NCBI RefSeq assembly: GCF_001766675.1
Contig: NZ_MJLT01000002.1
Location: 62,001 to 126,000, forward strand
DNA: 64,000 nt
Direction: 5' to 3'
Origin: Arthrobacter sp. SW1
Lineage (GTDB): Bacteria > Actinomycetota > Actinomycetes > Actinomycetales > Micrococcaceae
Position numbers and translations under genes: made by a program. Shown in pieces: positions 36,637-47,744 of the stretch (the first letter of the stretch is position 1; every line of letters starts with the position of its first letter). Under the pieces are notes generated by a model. The model saw only the letters and a program-made list of their open reading frames with translations. It was not told the origin of the DNA and did no database searches.

Positions 36637-36656
36637 TCTTCCGTTTGTGATGTACG

Positions 36657-36692
36657 ACGGCGGTTGGTTGGCTTCGGCCAATCGGCCGCCGT
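36657..36692 (+). terminator. hairpin after nrdF
   Basis: Nested arms ACGGCGG/CCGCCGT and TTGGC/GCCAA enclose a TTCG tetraloop. A weak T-containing stretch follows. It marks the boundary with the minus-strand defence island. Confidence 0.65.
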
Positions 36693-36748
36693 TCCACTTC
36701 TTGAGTTTGGATCGTCCCCTACCTCCAGCCACCAAGTGTGAATGATCG

Positions 36749-39526
36749 TTAGGCGTCTAATTGCTGTACTAGGATGTCCACACGACGGCGGATAGCCACG
36801 CTGGGATGCTTGCTGAGGCGACTCAGGAGCTCAGTGAGATCCTCCCGTGCCGTGCCCGTTTCCAGCCCGTCTATGATCTGCAGGGCGGTTCTTTCTCCGT
36901 CGAAGGTCGAGAACGTCTTCAAAGCTTCTATGTAGACAGCGTGGACGTCGCTATTTCGGGCCACGGCTCTGGCGAGATTGAAGATCGCATGTGCAGCGAC
37001 CTCATCTTGAGAGTCACCGGCGAGTGCGAGCAGAACCGTCTCCGAACCCTCTTTCCTGAAGAAATAGTCAGCCGCGTCGCAGCGTGCATTCGCGGTCCCG
37101 GATAGCAGAGCTCCTTCAAGAATGGACCGAGTCGTATCGGAATCCGGGAGCAGACTCAGAAGCAATTCGTGAAACGCTCCTCCAATGTTTGGGTAGAACG
37201 GTTCAGATTGGTCAGGTCGTTGATCGGCTATTGAGGCCCTGAGAGCTTCCACAAGCCGAGCTCGAAATCTTTCGGGAAGGTCTTCGATATTTCCAGCAAC
37301 AGCTTTGCAAGCGCGGCGCTTTGGTGCCTTGTGGGCGTCGTAATCACATAGGAAGTCGACGAGAACATCCCATGCCTGTGAACCAGGGAAATTGATTGCG
37401 AGAGCGGCACATAGGTGTCCGGCATCGATCCCAGGTCCCGCGATTCTTCCACTGGCTCGATTGAACTGTTCAAACGAATTTGCACATGTTCCTACTAGGG
37501 CGTTGACCTCTTCCAGAGTGAGTCGGTCGTATCGTCCGAGAAGTTCCACTGCTCTCAAATCGCCTTGGATGAGGGCCTCGTGCAGGACTTCCCGTGCTCT
37601 GGGCGAATAGAGCGCGTAAAGACGATGTAGCCACTCAGGCGTCGCATCGTTGGCTCTTGAAGCGAACGCATCTTCGTGCCCTTGAAGGATCTCGGGGGTA
37701 ATTTTCCGCAGGAGGCCTGAGAGAGGCCGTTCTAGCAGCGCGGTTGCGTCGCCTTCAAGGCCCAAAGCATAGTGAATCAGTCGTTCTTCGTCTGAGGCCG
37801 TGAAGAAATCGCTTAGTCCATTCAGTGCTTCACAGATTCGATCTCCAGGGAGCACGTCACCAAATGCTGCCCCGTGCATTGCTTCGTTTTCTAGCCCATC
37901 CGCGAGGAAGGAAATGAGTTCAGTCGCCGTCTCTGGTGTGCAATAGCTGCCGGCAATATTCAACGCCGCGAGGTCTGCCCGCCACGTGGTCCGGGTGATG
38001 GTCTTGGGGCGGATCGTTGACATGAATTGCTGGAGATCCGTGAGTGGTCCGTTTTCGCGTATCTTCCTTAAGGCCAAGGCTAGCTTGTTGTGATCGCCTG
38101 CCTTTCGCATGGCATCCAGGCTGTCAGCTACGGAGATGCCGCTGCTTCCGAGAGTCTTCACCGGGCTCATTGATAGATCCACCATCGCGAGTAGTCCAAG
38201 GGCGTGTCGCCAGCCTCCATGGTTACCGGCCAAGCGAGCAGAAATCGCGGCAGCTAGCAATTCGTTGTGTGCTGAATGAGTGCCAGCGAGATGGATCGCC
38301 TGGGATTTCGCCCACGTGTCGAATCTGCGTTCTGCTGCGGACTCAAGCCCACTCGCTAGGGCCTGATTCCGCCACCATGCGGTGGCGGTGTCCATCGCGG
38401 TTACTACATTTGCGAAGTCTGTACCGATGTCCTCGGTTAGTTCGTAGATTCCCCAGAGGGCGGCGGATCTGAGAGCGGAAACTGTAACGTCGGGGGTGAT
38501 GGCGGCAATCAGATCGCTGGTACGCCTAAGTATGGATAAGGCCTTCATAGGTTCGCCGCGTTCAGTCAAGAGCCTTGCATAATAAAGATTCAGCCATGCT
38601 TGTTCGGCGGAAATCTCGTCATCGACCATCTCAGATTCGAGGGCCTTCAGGGCTTCGTCGAATGCGAACCTGTCACTCTCCGCTGCGGACAGGCAGATCG
38701 CACGAGCAACGCGGAGTTCGCGGCCACCATCGTCAAGATTGAGGCCGCGCAAGGCACGAGATTCTCCTTCGGTGATCCATGCGTGGACTGCTGAGGCGAA
38801 ACGCCAACCGGGTTCTGTACTGAGGAGAGCTGACGCCACATCAGGAACCGATTCGTGCTTGGCCGCAAAGTAGTCCCACCGGTCCGGATGCGCCTCGATA
38901 CAAATCGCGACGGCCTCTGGCCATCCAATGGGTTCCGCATAGCCTCTGTTCGGGTGTGGGGACATGAGGCGCGGAGCAATCAGGGAAAACCTGGGCCATT
39001 CTGATTCAGCCAGATCTTCCTTGGAGAATGACCAGCGGCTTCCTTCCAAGACTATTTTTTCGCGAGCCTTGGCTGCAAGCTCGAGCCATTCGTTGGTCCA
39101 GGTCCTATCAAGCCGCTGATCGGCTGGGACGAAGACTTTGAAGCCACGGCGGGTATGAACGATGTTCCGTTTGTTCAATGCGGCCCAAACTCGGGTCGTG
39201 GCTAGGTCCGCGCTTTGGAGAACTAAGATGTGCGGTACATCGTGGTTGGTCCAGTACGAGGCATGGGCGCGCCCCTTTTCGCGAAACCAATAGCCTTCAC
39301 GACCCTTGTAGATAGCTGGTTCGCTGAGCCAGCTATCACCGGTCTTTATTTGCGCCCCCAGCAGCATTCCAAGATCGACTTGCTCTTCAGTGCGAAGCTG
39401 AATAAAGAGGTCGGTCCCCAAGTCTTGCCGGTTAGTTGGAATCGGGCCCCATCCAAGCTGCTTGAAGAAAACCCCCACCGCGTCTTCGCCGGCATCGCCC
39501 AGTTGAACCCGTTTTGGCTGTTTCAA
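36749..39526 (-). CDS. DUF4365-type nuclease-like domain fused to a long helical-repeat region; candidate defence protein
   Basis: This 925-residue protein has an N-terminal DUF4365-like domain (residues 1 to about 150) with a PD-(D/E)XK-type core: E14 in LGDAGEDAVG, D39 in DLGTDLFIQL and Q59-x-K61 in GAQIKTGDSW, followed by HILVLQ. DUF4365 domains are predicted nucleases. The remaining 770 residues are helical; the region near 250-420 reads like TPR-type repeats and the last 150 residues like HEAT repeats (SKHPSVAIRRRVDILVQQ). No ATPase or membrane segment is seen. The start is a TTG with GAAGGA upstream. Its AT-richer composition differs from nrdF and marks recent acquisition. It ends the same-strand gene train that starts with a type I restriction-modification system. 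Function unknown; defence is inference. Confidence 0.75.
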   Translation of the reverse strand: MKQPKRVQLGDAGEDAVGVFFKQLGWGPIPTNRQDLGTDLFIQLRTEEQVDLGMLLGAQIKTGDSWLSEPAIYKGREGYWFREKGRAHASYWTNHDVPHILVLQSADLATTRVWAALNKRNIVHTRRGFKVFVPADQRLDRTWTNEWLELAAKAREKIVLEGSRWSFSKEDLAESEWPRFSLIAPRLMSPHPNRGYAEPIGWPEAVAICIEAHPDRWDYFAAKHESVPDVASALLSTEPGWRFASAVHAWITEGESRALRGLNLDDGGRELRVARAICLSAAESDRFAFDEALKALESEMVDDEISAEQAWLNLYYARLLTERGEPMKALSILRRTSDLIAAITPDVTVSALRSAALWGIYELTEDIGTDFANVVTAMDTATAWWRNQALASGLESAAERRFDTWAKSQAIHLAGTHSAHNELLAAAISARLAGNHGGWRHALGLLAMVDLSMSPVKTLGSSGISVADSLDAMRKAGDHNKLALALRKIRENGPLTDLQQFMSTIRPKTITRTTWRADLAALNIAGSYCTPETATELISFLADGLENEAMHGAAFGDVLPGDRICEALNGLSDFFTASDEERLIHYALGLEGDATALLERPLSGLLRKITPEILQGHEDAFASRANDATPEWLHRLYALYSPRAREVLHEALIQGDLRAVELLGRYDRLTLEEVNALVGTCANSFEQFNRASGRIAGPGIDAGHLCAALAINFPGSQAWDVLVDFLCDYDAHKAPKRRACKAVAGNIEDLPERFRARLVEALRASIADQRPDQSEPFYPNIGGAFHELLLSLLPDSDTTRSILEGALLSGTANARCDAADYFFRKEGSETVLLALAGDSQDEVAAHAIFNLARAVARNSDVHAVYIEALKTFSTFDGERTALQIIDGLETGTAREDLTELLSRLSKHPSVAIRRRVDILVQQLDA

Positions 39527-39671
39527 CGGCGCAGTCCTTCGCTGCTGTTCATTCCATCCCGCCCTGGTGGTGGGATCAAGGTCTTATGGCTCCCCTTGAT
39601 CCAGATTTGTGGGCGAATCGCGCATACAGGCAAGAGATAGTTTCCTTCGGCCAGACACGTAGTTGCTAGCC

Positions 39672-40277
39672 TCACTGGCCAGTCTCGAATTTCGCTTCAT
39701 ACCCTAATGACTTCAGCATCCCGCTCAGCATGGCCTTGGTGCTTTCGTAAGCCCTTGTCCGAAGCTCCGACTCTTCAGCAGCAGCGGTGATTTTCTCTTC
39801 CGCGGCTTTGTAAATCGGGGCCTGTTGGGGTGCCTGAACCGTGTCCGCAAGCCGGTCGAAAACGCCACGTTCCTCCGAAAATGCATACGACCGCTCGAGA
39901 TCAAGCTTCGGCTTGTCGAGTTGCGCTTCGGGTAGGCGTACTGTGACCAATTTGCCGTCCTGGGACACTGTCAGGTCATTCTCGGTGAGGCCCGAAAGAT
40001 CGACATAGGCGTTCACACTTCCCGCCGCGACGAACAAGGTCCGCCTTCCCACGAAAAAGGTTGGCAGCCATTCGGCATTGCTGTCCTTTTCATCGAGAAT
40101 CACCTCAAAGTTGCCGATCGCGCCGTGGTGCTGGCTGACGGTGGTGATGGATTTCAGCAGCGCTGGTCGGTCTTGGTTGATCTGGAGGAACGCAAGCGGA
40201 TTGACCCCGAACATGTTTGCCGCGCCGAGGCCGCCCAAGGCAAGGATCATAAAGACAACAAGAAGACGCTTGATCAT
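39672..40277 (-). CDS. DUF4230 membrane-anchored protein
   Basis: This 201-residue protein has one N-terminal membrane segment (LLVVFMILALGGLGAANMF, about residues 5-23). An extracytoplasmic domain with the DUF4230 pattern follows: early SITTVSQHHGAIGNFEVILD, central LFVAAGSVNAYVDLSGL, and the C-terminal helical TRAYESTKAMLSGMLKSLGY. DUF4230 function is unknown. It sits 104 bp after hsdR and 145 bp before the DUF4365 gene on the same strand. It could be cargo or part of the island. Confidence 0.75.
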   Translation of the reverse strand: MIKRLLVVFMILALGGLGAANMFGVNPLAFLQINQDRPALLKSITTVSQHHGAIGNFEVILDEKDSNAEWLPTFFVGRRTLFVAAGSVNAYVDLSGLTENDLTVSQDGKLVTVRLPEAQLDKPKLDLERSYAFSEERGVFDRLADTVQAPQQAPIYKAAEEKITAAAEESELRTRAYESTKAMLSGMLKSLGYEAKFETGQ

Positions 40278-40381
40278 CGGTATCCGTCCTTCCGCTGCCG
40301 GACCGGCCGGATTCTGCTTGCACCAAAGCTAGTCATTTTCCCCATTTTTCGTAGTGCTTTCAGTCTTGCTTAGCGGAAATT

Positions 40382-43300
40382 CTAGGAGTGGCTCTCCGCA
40401 TACCGCGGCGCCATGGACTCCATCTGTTCCATCACGAGCTTGATGGCCTCGGGCTGCTTGTCCGGCGGATACCCGAAGCGGACCAGAAGGCGTTTGATGG
40501 ATGAGCGGAGCTTCGCGCGGACGTCGTCGCGGACTGTCCAGTCGGTGCGGACGTCTCGCCGCATTACAGCGACAAGCTCCCGGGCAATGTCGGCCAACAC
40601 GCCTTCGCCCTGGATTTCCACGGCGGATTCGTTCTGTGCCACGGCATCGTAGAAGGCGAGTTCGTCCGAGTTCAGCGGGGGAGTGAAGTGCTCGCCGCGC
40701 TTAGATTCGGCCGCCACCTCGCGGGCGAGCTCCACCAGCTCCGCGATGACCTCGGCCGATGTGAGCTGCTGGTTGGTGTACTTCCTCATGAGCTCGTTGA
40801 TCCGCTCCGAAAAGGCGCGCTGCCGGATGATGTTGTTGCGCGTCGACTTCACAGTCTCATCGGCAATCAGCTTGCGCAGCGCCTCGATGGCCAGCTGCGG
40901 ATTCTTCGCCTTCTGCGTTTTCGCCATGAATTCCGGGGTCAGGTCGTCCAGGGACGGCTTCGGCATACCCGCGGCCTCGTAGATGTCGAGCACCTCGCCG
41001 GAACTGGTAGCGGAAGCGATCAGTTCACCCAGCAGGCGTCGGATTTCTTCCGGCACTGGCTTGCCTGAAGCCTGGCGGTCGATGGCGTCGTACTTGGCCA
41101 TCCACACCCGGATTTCCTCGTACACCTGGATTTCCGGCCTGAGCTCGGCGAGAGTTTCGGATCCGGAGGAAATTGCCCAGGCACGGGAGAGCTGGCTTGC
41201 ATGCCGGCGGTAGCGTGAAGCCAGCGACTCTTCGCCTTCAGCCGGCTGATTGCCGGGAGTTTCGGGAGCGCGCAGGTAGTTCACGGCGCCGGTGACCGCA
41301 TTGATGTAAGCCTTCGGGCCGCCCTTCATCAAGACTGTCTTCCAGTCATACCCGGCAAGCAGTCCGCGGAGAATGTCAACGAGCTGGCGGGTGTGCGCGG
41401 CGGCCTCATCGATGTTCCGACCCACAGGCCGGTGTTCCTGGTCCGCCTGCGTGTACTCGCTCAGCGCCTTCGCCAGATTGTCGGCCAGAGGGGCATAGGC
41501 CACCAGCAGTCCGTCTTCCTTACCGCGGAAAGTGCGGTTGACCCGCGCCAGGGTCTGCATGAGCAAGGCGCCCTTGAGTGGACGGTCCAGGTACAGGGTG
41601 TGCAAGGGAGGAGCATCGAAACCGGTGAGCATCATGTCCTTGACGATCACCAGTTCGAGTTCATCCTCGGCGTCCTTGAGACGTTCCTTGACCACAGCGT
41701 TCAGGGAGTCGCGGCGGACATGCATGGAAACCGGCGCAACATCCGATGCGGTGCCCGAATAGACCACCTTGATCTTGCCCTGGCTGAGATCGTCGGAGTG
41801 CCAGTCGGGGCGCAGTTCCACGATCGCGTTGTACAGTTTGGCGCAGATTTCCCGGGTTGCGCCGACGATCATCGCCTTGCCGGGTGATTCCACGTACTGG
41901 TGCATGCGCTGGCGGCGGTTCGCCCAGTGGGCCACGAGGTCTTCCGCCAGGGCGGCGATGCGCTGCGGCGCACCGTACACGGCATTCACGACGGCGACAC
42001 TCGCCTCGATGCGTGCACGCTCGGTATCGTCCAGGCCGAAGGTCGCCTCGTCCGCCGCTTCGTCAAGGGTGTCCTCGGTGATGTCGGAGGCCAGCCCCAC
42101 CTTGATGAGCCGGGGCTCGAAGTAAACCGGGACCGTGGCGCCATCCTCCACCGCACGGCTGAGGTCGTAGATGTCGATGTAGTCGCCGAACACCTCGCGC
42201 GTGTTGCGGTCTTCGAAGGTAATCGGCGTTCCGGTGAAGGCGATCAGGGTGGCATTGGGCAGCGCGTCGCGCAGGTGGCGGGCGTATCCGTCCAGGTCGT
42301 CGTAATGGGAGCGGTGGGCTTCGTCGACGACGACGATGATGTTCCGCCGGTCTGACAGCAGCGGGTGCTCGGTGCCGGAGTCCCTCTCGGCCTTGCTGCG
42401 TCCGAACTTCTGCAGCGTGGTGAAGTAGATGCCACCGGTGGTGCGGTTGCTCAGTTCTTCGCGGAGCTCGGAACGTCGGCGGATCTGCTTGGGCGATTCG
42501 GCGAGGAGCAGGCTGCGCGCGAAACCTTCGTAAAGCTGGCCGTCCAGTTCGTTGCGGTCGGTGATGACCACCACCGTGGGATTCTTCAGCTTGGGGTGGC
42601 GCGCCACCAAGTTGCTGTACAGCTCCATTTCCATGGACTTGCCGGAGCCCTGGGTGTGCCAGACGACGCCGGCCTTGCCATTGCTCTCGACGGCCTGGAC
42701 GGTGCTGCCCACCGCTTTGGTGACGGCGAAGTACTGGTGCGGCTTGGCGATCCGCTTCGTCAGACCGTCGGATCCCTGGTCGAAGGCGGTGAAGTTGCGG
42801 AGCAACTGGAGGAAGCGCTCCGGGTTGTACAGGCCGGCGAGGGCGGTCTCCAGAGGGGTGACGGCGTCGCCGTTTTCGTCGAGGGTTCCGCGCGGAACCG
42901 GGACGCCGTCGTCGTCGACGTTCCATGGCGAGAAGTGATTAAGGGGAGTGAAAGGCGTTCCATATTTGTCGTCGATCCCGTCGGAGACGAGGGTGAGGAC
43001 GCAGAAGCGGAATGCCATGGGGAATTCGCGCAGGTAGGTCTGGAGCTGGGCGTGCGCGGCGGCGACGTCGGCGTGGAGGTTGCCGGCTTTCTTGAGTTCG
43101 ATGATGCTGACGGGCATGCCGTTGAGGTAGAGAACCGCGTCCAGGCGACGGCGGTAATCGCCCTGGACGAGCGTTATTTGGTTGACTGCGAGCCAGTTGT
43201 TCTCGCTCGGTTCGGCGCTGATGAGGCGGATGGTGGGGTTGACTTCGCTTCCGTCGGAGTCGATGTAGCTGAGCCGGTAGCCGTCTACAAAGTAGTTGTG

Positions 43301-43591
43301 GATGCGGTGGTTCTCGGTGATGGCGTCGTTGGATCCGGGGGCGGCGATTTCGGAGAGGGCCTGGTGGAGGTACTGGACCGGCACGTGCGGGTTCAGACGC
43401 TGGAGCGCTTCCATGAGGCGAGGCCTGATGAGCAGTTCGTCCCAGCTGTCGCGTTCGTCGGTGCCGGGGGCGATCTGATCGCCGGTTTTTGGCTCCCAGC
43501 CGAGGTCACCCAGGAGGTCGAGCGTAAGGCCCTCCCAGTCGGCTTCGGAAAAGCCGGCCGGATGGAATTGTCCTGCAATGGTGTCTGTCAC
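40382..43591 (-). CDS. hsdR: type I restriction endonuclease subunit R (HsdR)
   Basis: This 1069-residue motor/nuclease subunit has the PD-(D/E)XK site DAVLYLNGMPVSIIELKKAG (about residues 147-166), Walker A HTQGSGKSMEME (about 310-321), DEAH box VVVDEAHRSHYDD (about 424-436) and FTGTPI. A long helical C-terminus is likely to bind HsdM. With HsdM and HsdS it translocates and cuts DNA lacking the correct methylation. It starts at GTG overlapping the yhcG stop (GTGA), so it depends on translation of the DUF1016 gene rather than following hsdS directly. Confidence 0.95.
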   Translation of the reverse strand: MTDTIAGQFHPAGFSEADWEGLTLDLLGDLGWEPKTGDQIAPGTDERDSWDELLIRPRLMEALQRLNPHVPVQYLHQALSEIAAPGSNDAITENHRIHNYFVDGYRLSYIDSDGSEVNPTIRLISAEPSENNWLAVNQITLVQGDYRRRLDAVLYLNGMPVSIIELKKAGNLHADVAAAHAQLQTYLREFPMAFRFCVLTLVSDGIDDKYGTPFTPLNHFSPWNVDDDGVPVPRGTLDENGDAVTPLETALAGLYNPERFLQLLRNFTAFDQGSDGLTKRIAKPHQYFAVTKAVGSTVQAVESNGKAGVVWHTQGSGKSMEMELYSNLVARHPKLKNPTVVVITDRNELDGQLYEGFARSLLLAESPKQIRRRSELREELSNRTTGGIYFTTLQKFGRSKAERDSGTEHPLLSDRRNIIVVVDEAHRSHYDDLDGYARHLRDALPNATLIAFTGTPITFEDRNTREVFGDYIDIYDLSRAVEDGATVPVYFEPRLIKVGLASDITEDTLDEAADEATFGLDDTERARIEASVAVVNAVYGAPQRIAALAEDLVAHWANRRQRMHQYVESPGKAMIVGATREICAKLYNAIVELRPDWHSDDLSQGKIKVVYSGTASDVAPVSMHVRRDSLNAVVKERLKDAEDELELVIVKDMMLTGFDAPPLHTLYLDRPLKGALLMQTLARVNRTFRGKEDGLLVAYAPLADNLAKALSEYTQADQEHRPVGRNIDEAAAHTRQLVDILRGLLAGYDWKTVLMKGGPKAYINAVTGAVNYLRAPETPGNQPAEGEESLASRYRRHASQLSRAWAISSGSETLAELRPEIQVYEEIRVWMAKYDAIDRQASGKPVPEEIRRLLGELIASATSSGEVLDIYEAAGMPKPSLDDLTPEFMAKTQKAKNPQLAIEALRKLIADETVKSTRNNIIRQRAFSERINELMRKYTNQQLTSAEVIAELVELAREVAAESKRGEHFTPPLNSDELAFYDAVAQNESAVEIQGEGVLADIARELVAVMRRDVRTDWTVRDDVRAKLRSSIKRLLVRFGYPPDKQPEAIKLVMEQMESMAPRYAESHS

Positions 43592-44763
43592 GGTGAGTCC
43601 CCCTGATTAACCGTTGTGTTGCTGATGTCCTGCGCCGGGATGTCCTGGGAGAGCTCTGCTTCGAGCTCTTCGACGCTGGGCAAGGTTGTTGCGAATTCTT
43701 CCGGCAATGATTCCACGATTTCGGTTTTCCATTCGGAGACGCCGATGGGCATTTGCGTGGTCCGAAGGGCGTATTCCGCCACGAGGTCATTCTTGGATTT
43801 GCACAGGAGCAGGCCGATGGTCGGTTTGTCATCCTTGTGCGCCAGCAGGTCGTCCACCGCGGCCATATACATGCCAAGCTGGCCGAGGTAGCTGGGGTCG
43901 AATTTCGTCGCTTTGAGTTCGATGACCACGTAGGCGCGGAGCTTCAAATGGTAGAAGAGCAGGTCCGTGAAGAACTCGTCTTCGTTGATGACCAGCCGCA
44001 CCTGGCGGCCGACGAAGGCGAAGCCCTGGCCGAGTTCCAGCAGGAATTTTTGGATGTGGTCCACGAGCTGGTTTTCGAGTTCGCGTTCGTTTCGCCTGTC
44101 CGTCATGGAGACAAAATCGAAGACGTAAGGATCCTTGAATGACTGCTGCGCCAGGTCAGAATCCTCCGGCGGAAGCGTCGCGACGAAGTTGCTGACAGCC
44201 TTTCCGGAGCGTTCCATCGCCTTGGCCTCGATTTGGTGGACCAGGACGTTGCGGGACCAGCCGTGTTCGACGGCGGCCGCCGCGTACCAGAGGCGGGCTC
44301 CGGGATCGCTGAGCTTCTCCAACAAAGCGATCTGGTGGTACCAGGGCAATGTTGCAAGCGGCGCTTGCAACATTGGGAAGTCCGGCCATGCTTCAGCGAA
44401 CGACTTCATGTAGCGGAGGTTTCGAGGCGAGAAACCACTGGCTCCAGGAAATGACGAGCGTAGGTCTGCCGACAGTCGCACAACTACTTTGCTGCCCCAG
44501 CCTTCTGCCGACTCGCGCTTCACCAGTTCATTGCCGACGGCCCAGTATGACAGCAGCATCTCGTGGTTGGCTGCCGATACTGCCCTTGAACGACCTGAAT
44601 AGACTTCGTTGGAGACAGCCGCCAGCAACTCCGGGTACCACTGCGGCATGGTGCTTTTCGCTGGAGTCCCGGGGAACGAGGCACCGCCCGCGTGCTTGCG
44701 CGTTCCGGGACCAATGCCCATCTTGTTCGAATCTGCCGGGTTCTGCTTACTCGGAGTCGTCAT
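43588..44763 (-). CDS. YhcG/DUF1016-family PD-(D/E)XK nuclease-like protein
   Basis: This 391-residue protein has the DUF1016 N-terminal helical domain (LLSYWAVGNELVKRE, FSPRNLRYMKSFAEAWPDF, LPWYHQIALLEKL). The C-terminal nuclease-like domain contains FVGRQVRLVINEDEFFTDLLFYH, then LRAYVVIELKATKFDPSYLGQL with the E-x-K pair, then GLLLCKSKND. DUF1016 proteins occur inside type I restriction loci; their exact role is not settled. The ATG at 44763 has AAAGGGA upstream. Its stop overlaps the hsdR start by 4 bp, so the two are coupled. Confidence 0.88.
   Translation of the reverse strand: MTTPSKQNPADSNKMGIGPGTRKHAGGASFPGTPAKSTMPQWYPELLAAVSNEVYSGRSRAVSAANHEMLLSYWAVGNELVKRESAEGWGSKVVVRLSADLRSSFPGASGFSPRNLRYMKSFAEAWPDFPMLQAPLATLPWYHQIALLEKLSDPGARLWYAAAAVEHGWSRNVLVHQIEAKAMERSGKAVSNFVATLPPEDSDLAQQSFKDPYVFDFVSMTDRRNERELENQLVDHIQKFLLELGQGFAFVGRQVRLVINEDEFFTDLLFYHLKLRAYVVIELKATKFDPSYLGQLGMYMAAVDDLLAHKDDKPTIGLLLCKSKNDLVAEYALRTTQMPIGVSEWKTEIVESLPEEFATTLPSVEELEAELSQDIPAQDISNTTVNQGDSP
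44347..44375. repeat. 29-bp palindrome inside the yhcG-like gene
   Basis: CAATGTTGCAAGCG (44347-44360) and its exact reverse complement CGCTTGCAACATTG (44362-44375) flank a single G. It encodes the peptide around PMLQAPLATLP in the DUF1016 domain. Such a long perfect dyad in coding sequence is unusual. Confidence 0.85.
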
Positions 44764-44901
44764 GGGAGTCCCTTTCCGCGGTCGGCTTGCTTGCCTTCAA
44801 GCTACCGATGGGCTCGGACATTATGACCTGGCGAAGGGGCTGTAGAGATTGTGCAAGGCGTTGCCCAATTGACGGTTCCCTACGCGAGATGTGTTGCATG
44901 C

Positions 44902-46121
44902 CTACACCCCGGCCTGCTCCAAGACGGCCTCCGCGTCCTTGACGCGGAGTTTGCCGGACATGAGCTGGGGGAGGAGGGCGTCGCGGGTGGCGGCGAGAGT
45001 GCGGTTCTCACGGAGAGCATGTGAAGCAACTTCATGGAGCCTTGCTGCTTCCTTGCCGAATGCATTCATTGCGGCAGAAGTGCTGAGGCGTACCTTGAAA
45101 CTCTTAAATTTCCCGCGACTGAGCTCCAGGAAGGTTGCGCCGTTTGCGTGGGCGATGAATTCGTCGACACGGCTGCGCATTTCATGGAAGATCCACGGAC
45201 TGAGCTCAGTATCTGTCGGTTGGACAACGATGAATCCCTGGTTCACTGCCATGGGTTTCTGAGCGAATGCAAAAGCGCCAATGGTTGCCCGCGACGTCAT
45301 GAGAATTGAGCCGGCCGGATAAAGCGATGAAGCGCATGCAGTCAAGCCGGCCTCGGTAATGGACCTGCTTGTTGATTCGAGATAGGGGCCCGAAAGGGGC
45401 GTCACGTCTGTCGGGGTTGCCCAAGAGATATTTCCATCCCAGTATTCGAGCACCTTGGTACTAGGAGTTCCTCCTCCCGAAACAGTCGCGAGATCCGCGA
45501 ATGTTTGCTCGGACAAGGCGACATCTCGGACGGCGTGCTGGAACTCGGCCACCGCCAAGCTATCCGCAGTGGTGGCGAGTTTGGTGTTGGCGGCGATCTT
45601 GTCGTCGAGGGCGCCGAGGACTTCGGCGATGGCTTCCTGTTCACTGCGCGGCGGGAGCGTTAGCGGAATTGCGGCGAGGATCTTTGTGTTGAGATTGAGC
45701 ATCGTGGCACCGACTGCATGCCGAACAATCCATTCCCGAGATTCCTCGGTGCCGAGGTAGTAAGAGATAAAGGCGGGACTAACTACCGGGGCGTCGCCGA
45801 AACTTACTTTGAGACATCCGGTCCCGCACAACCATCCTGCATTCTCGGGACGGACAAGTGCGCGGCGCTCAACATCTCCTCTGCGGGAGTAGACGATGTC
45901 ATTGGGGCGAAGTCTGTGCTTGGCGAGCCTGGTGGCATCAGCCTCCGTGATCCTGGCGATTCCTTCTTCGACGATTGCGTTGTCACCGATGTTTTGTGGC
46001 ATCACGCTTGGGACGCCTGTCTCGACGTAGTCAGAAGCATGGAGTTGGCTTCCGAACGGTCCGGTCTGGATGGCTCCTCCGCCCGAGGCACACACTTCAC
46101 CAAGAGTTGTCTTTGTCCAAC

Positions 46122-46125
<4 letters not shown>
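44902..46125 (-). CDS. hsdS: type I restriction-modification specificity subunit (HsdS)
   Basis: This 407-residue DNA-recognition subunit has two target-recognition domains: the first from about residue 12 (GGGAIQTGPFGSQLHASDY) and the second from about 217 (SGGGTPSTKVLEYWDG). Each ends in the coiled-coil spacer typical of HsdS (RSEQEAIAEVLGALDDKIAA and ALRENRTLAATRDALLPQLM). The ATG overlaps the hsdM stop by 4 bp. AT-richer DNA than hsdM and hsdR suggests domain exchange. A 138-bp gap follows before the yhcG-like gene. Confidence 0.93.
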
Positions 46126-47743
<1,618 letters not shown>

Positions 47744-47744
<1 letters not shown>

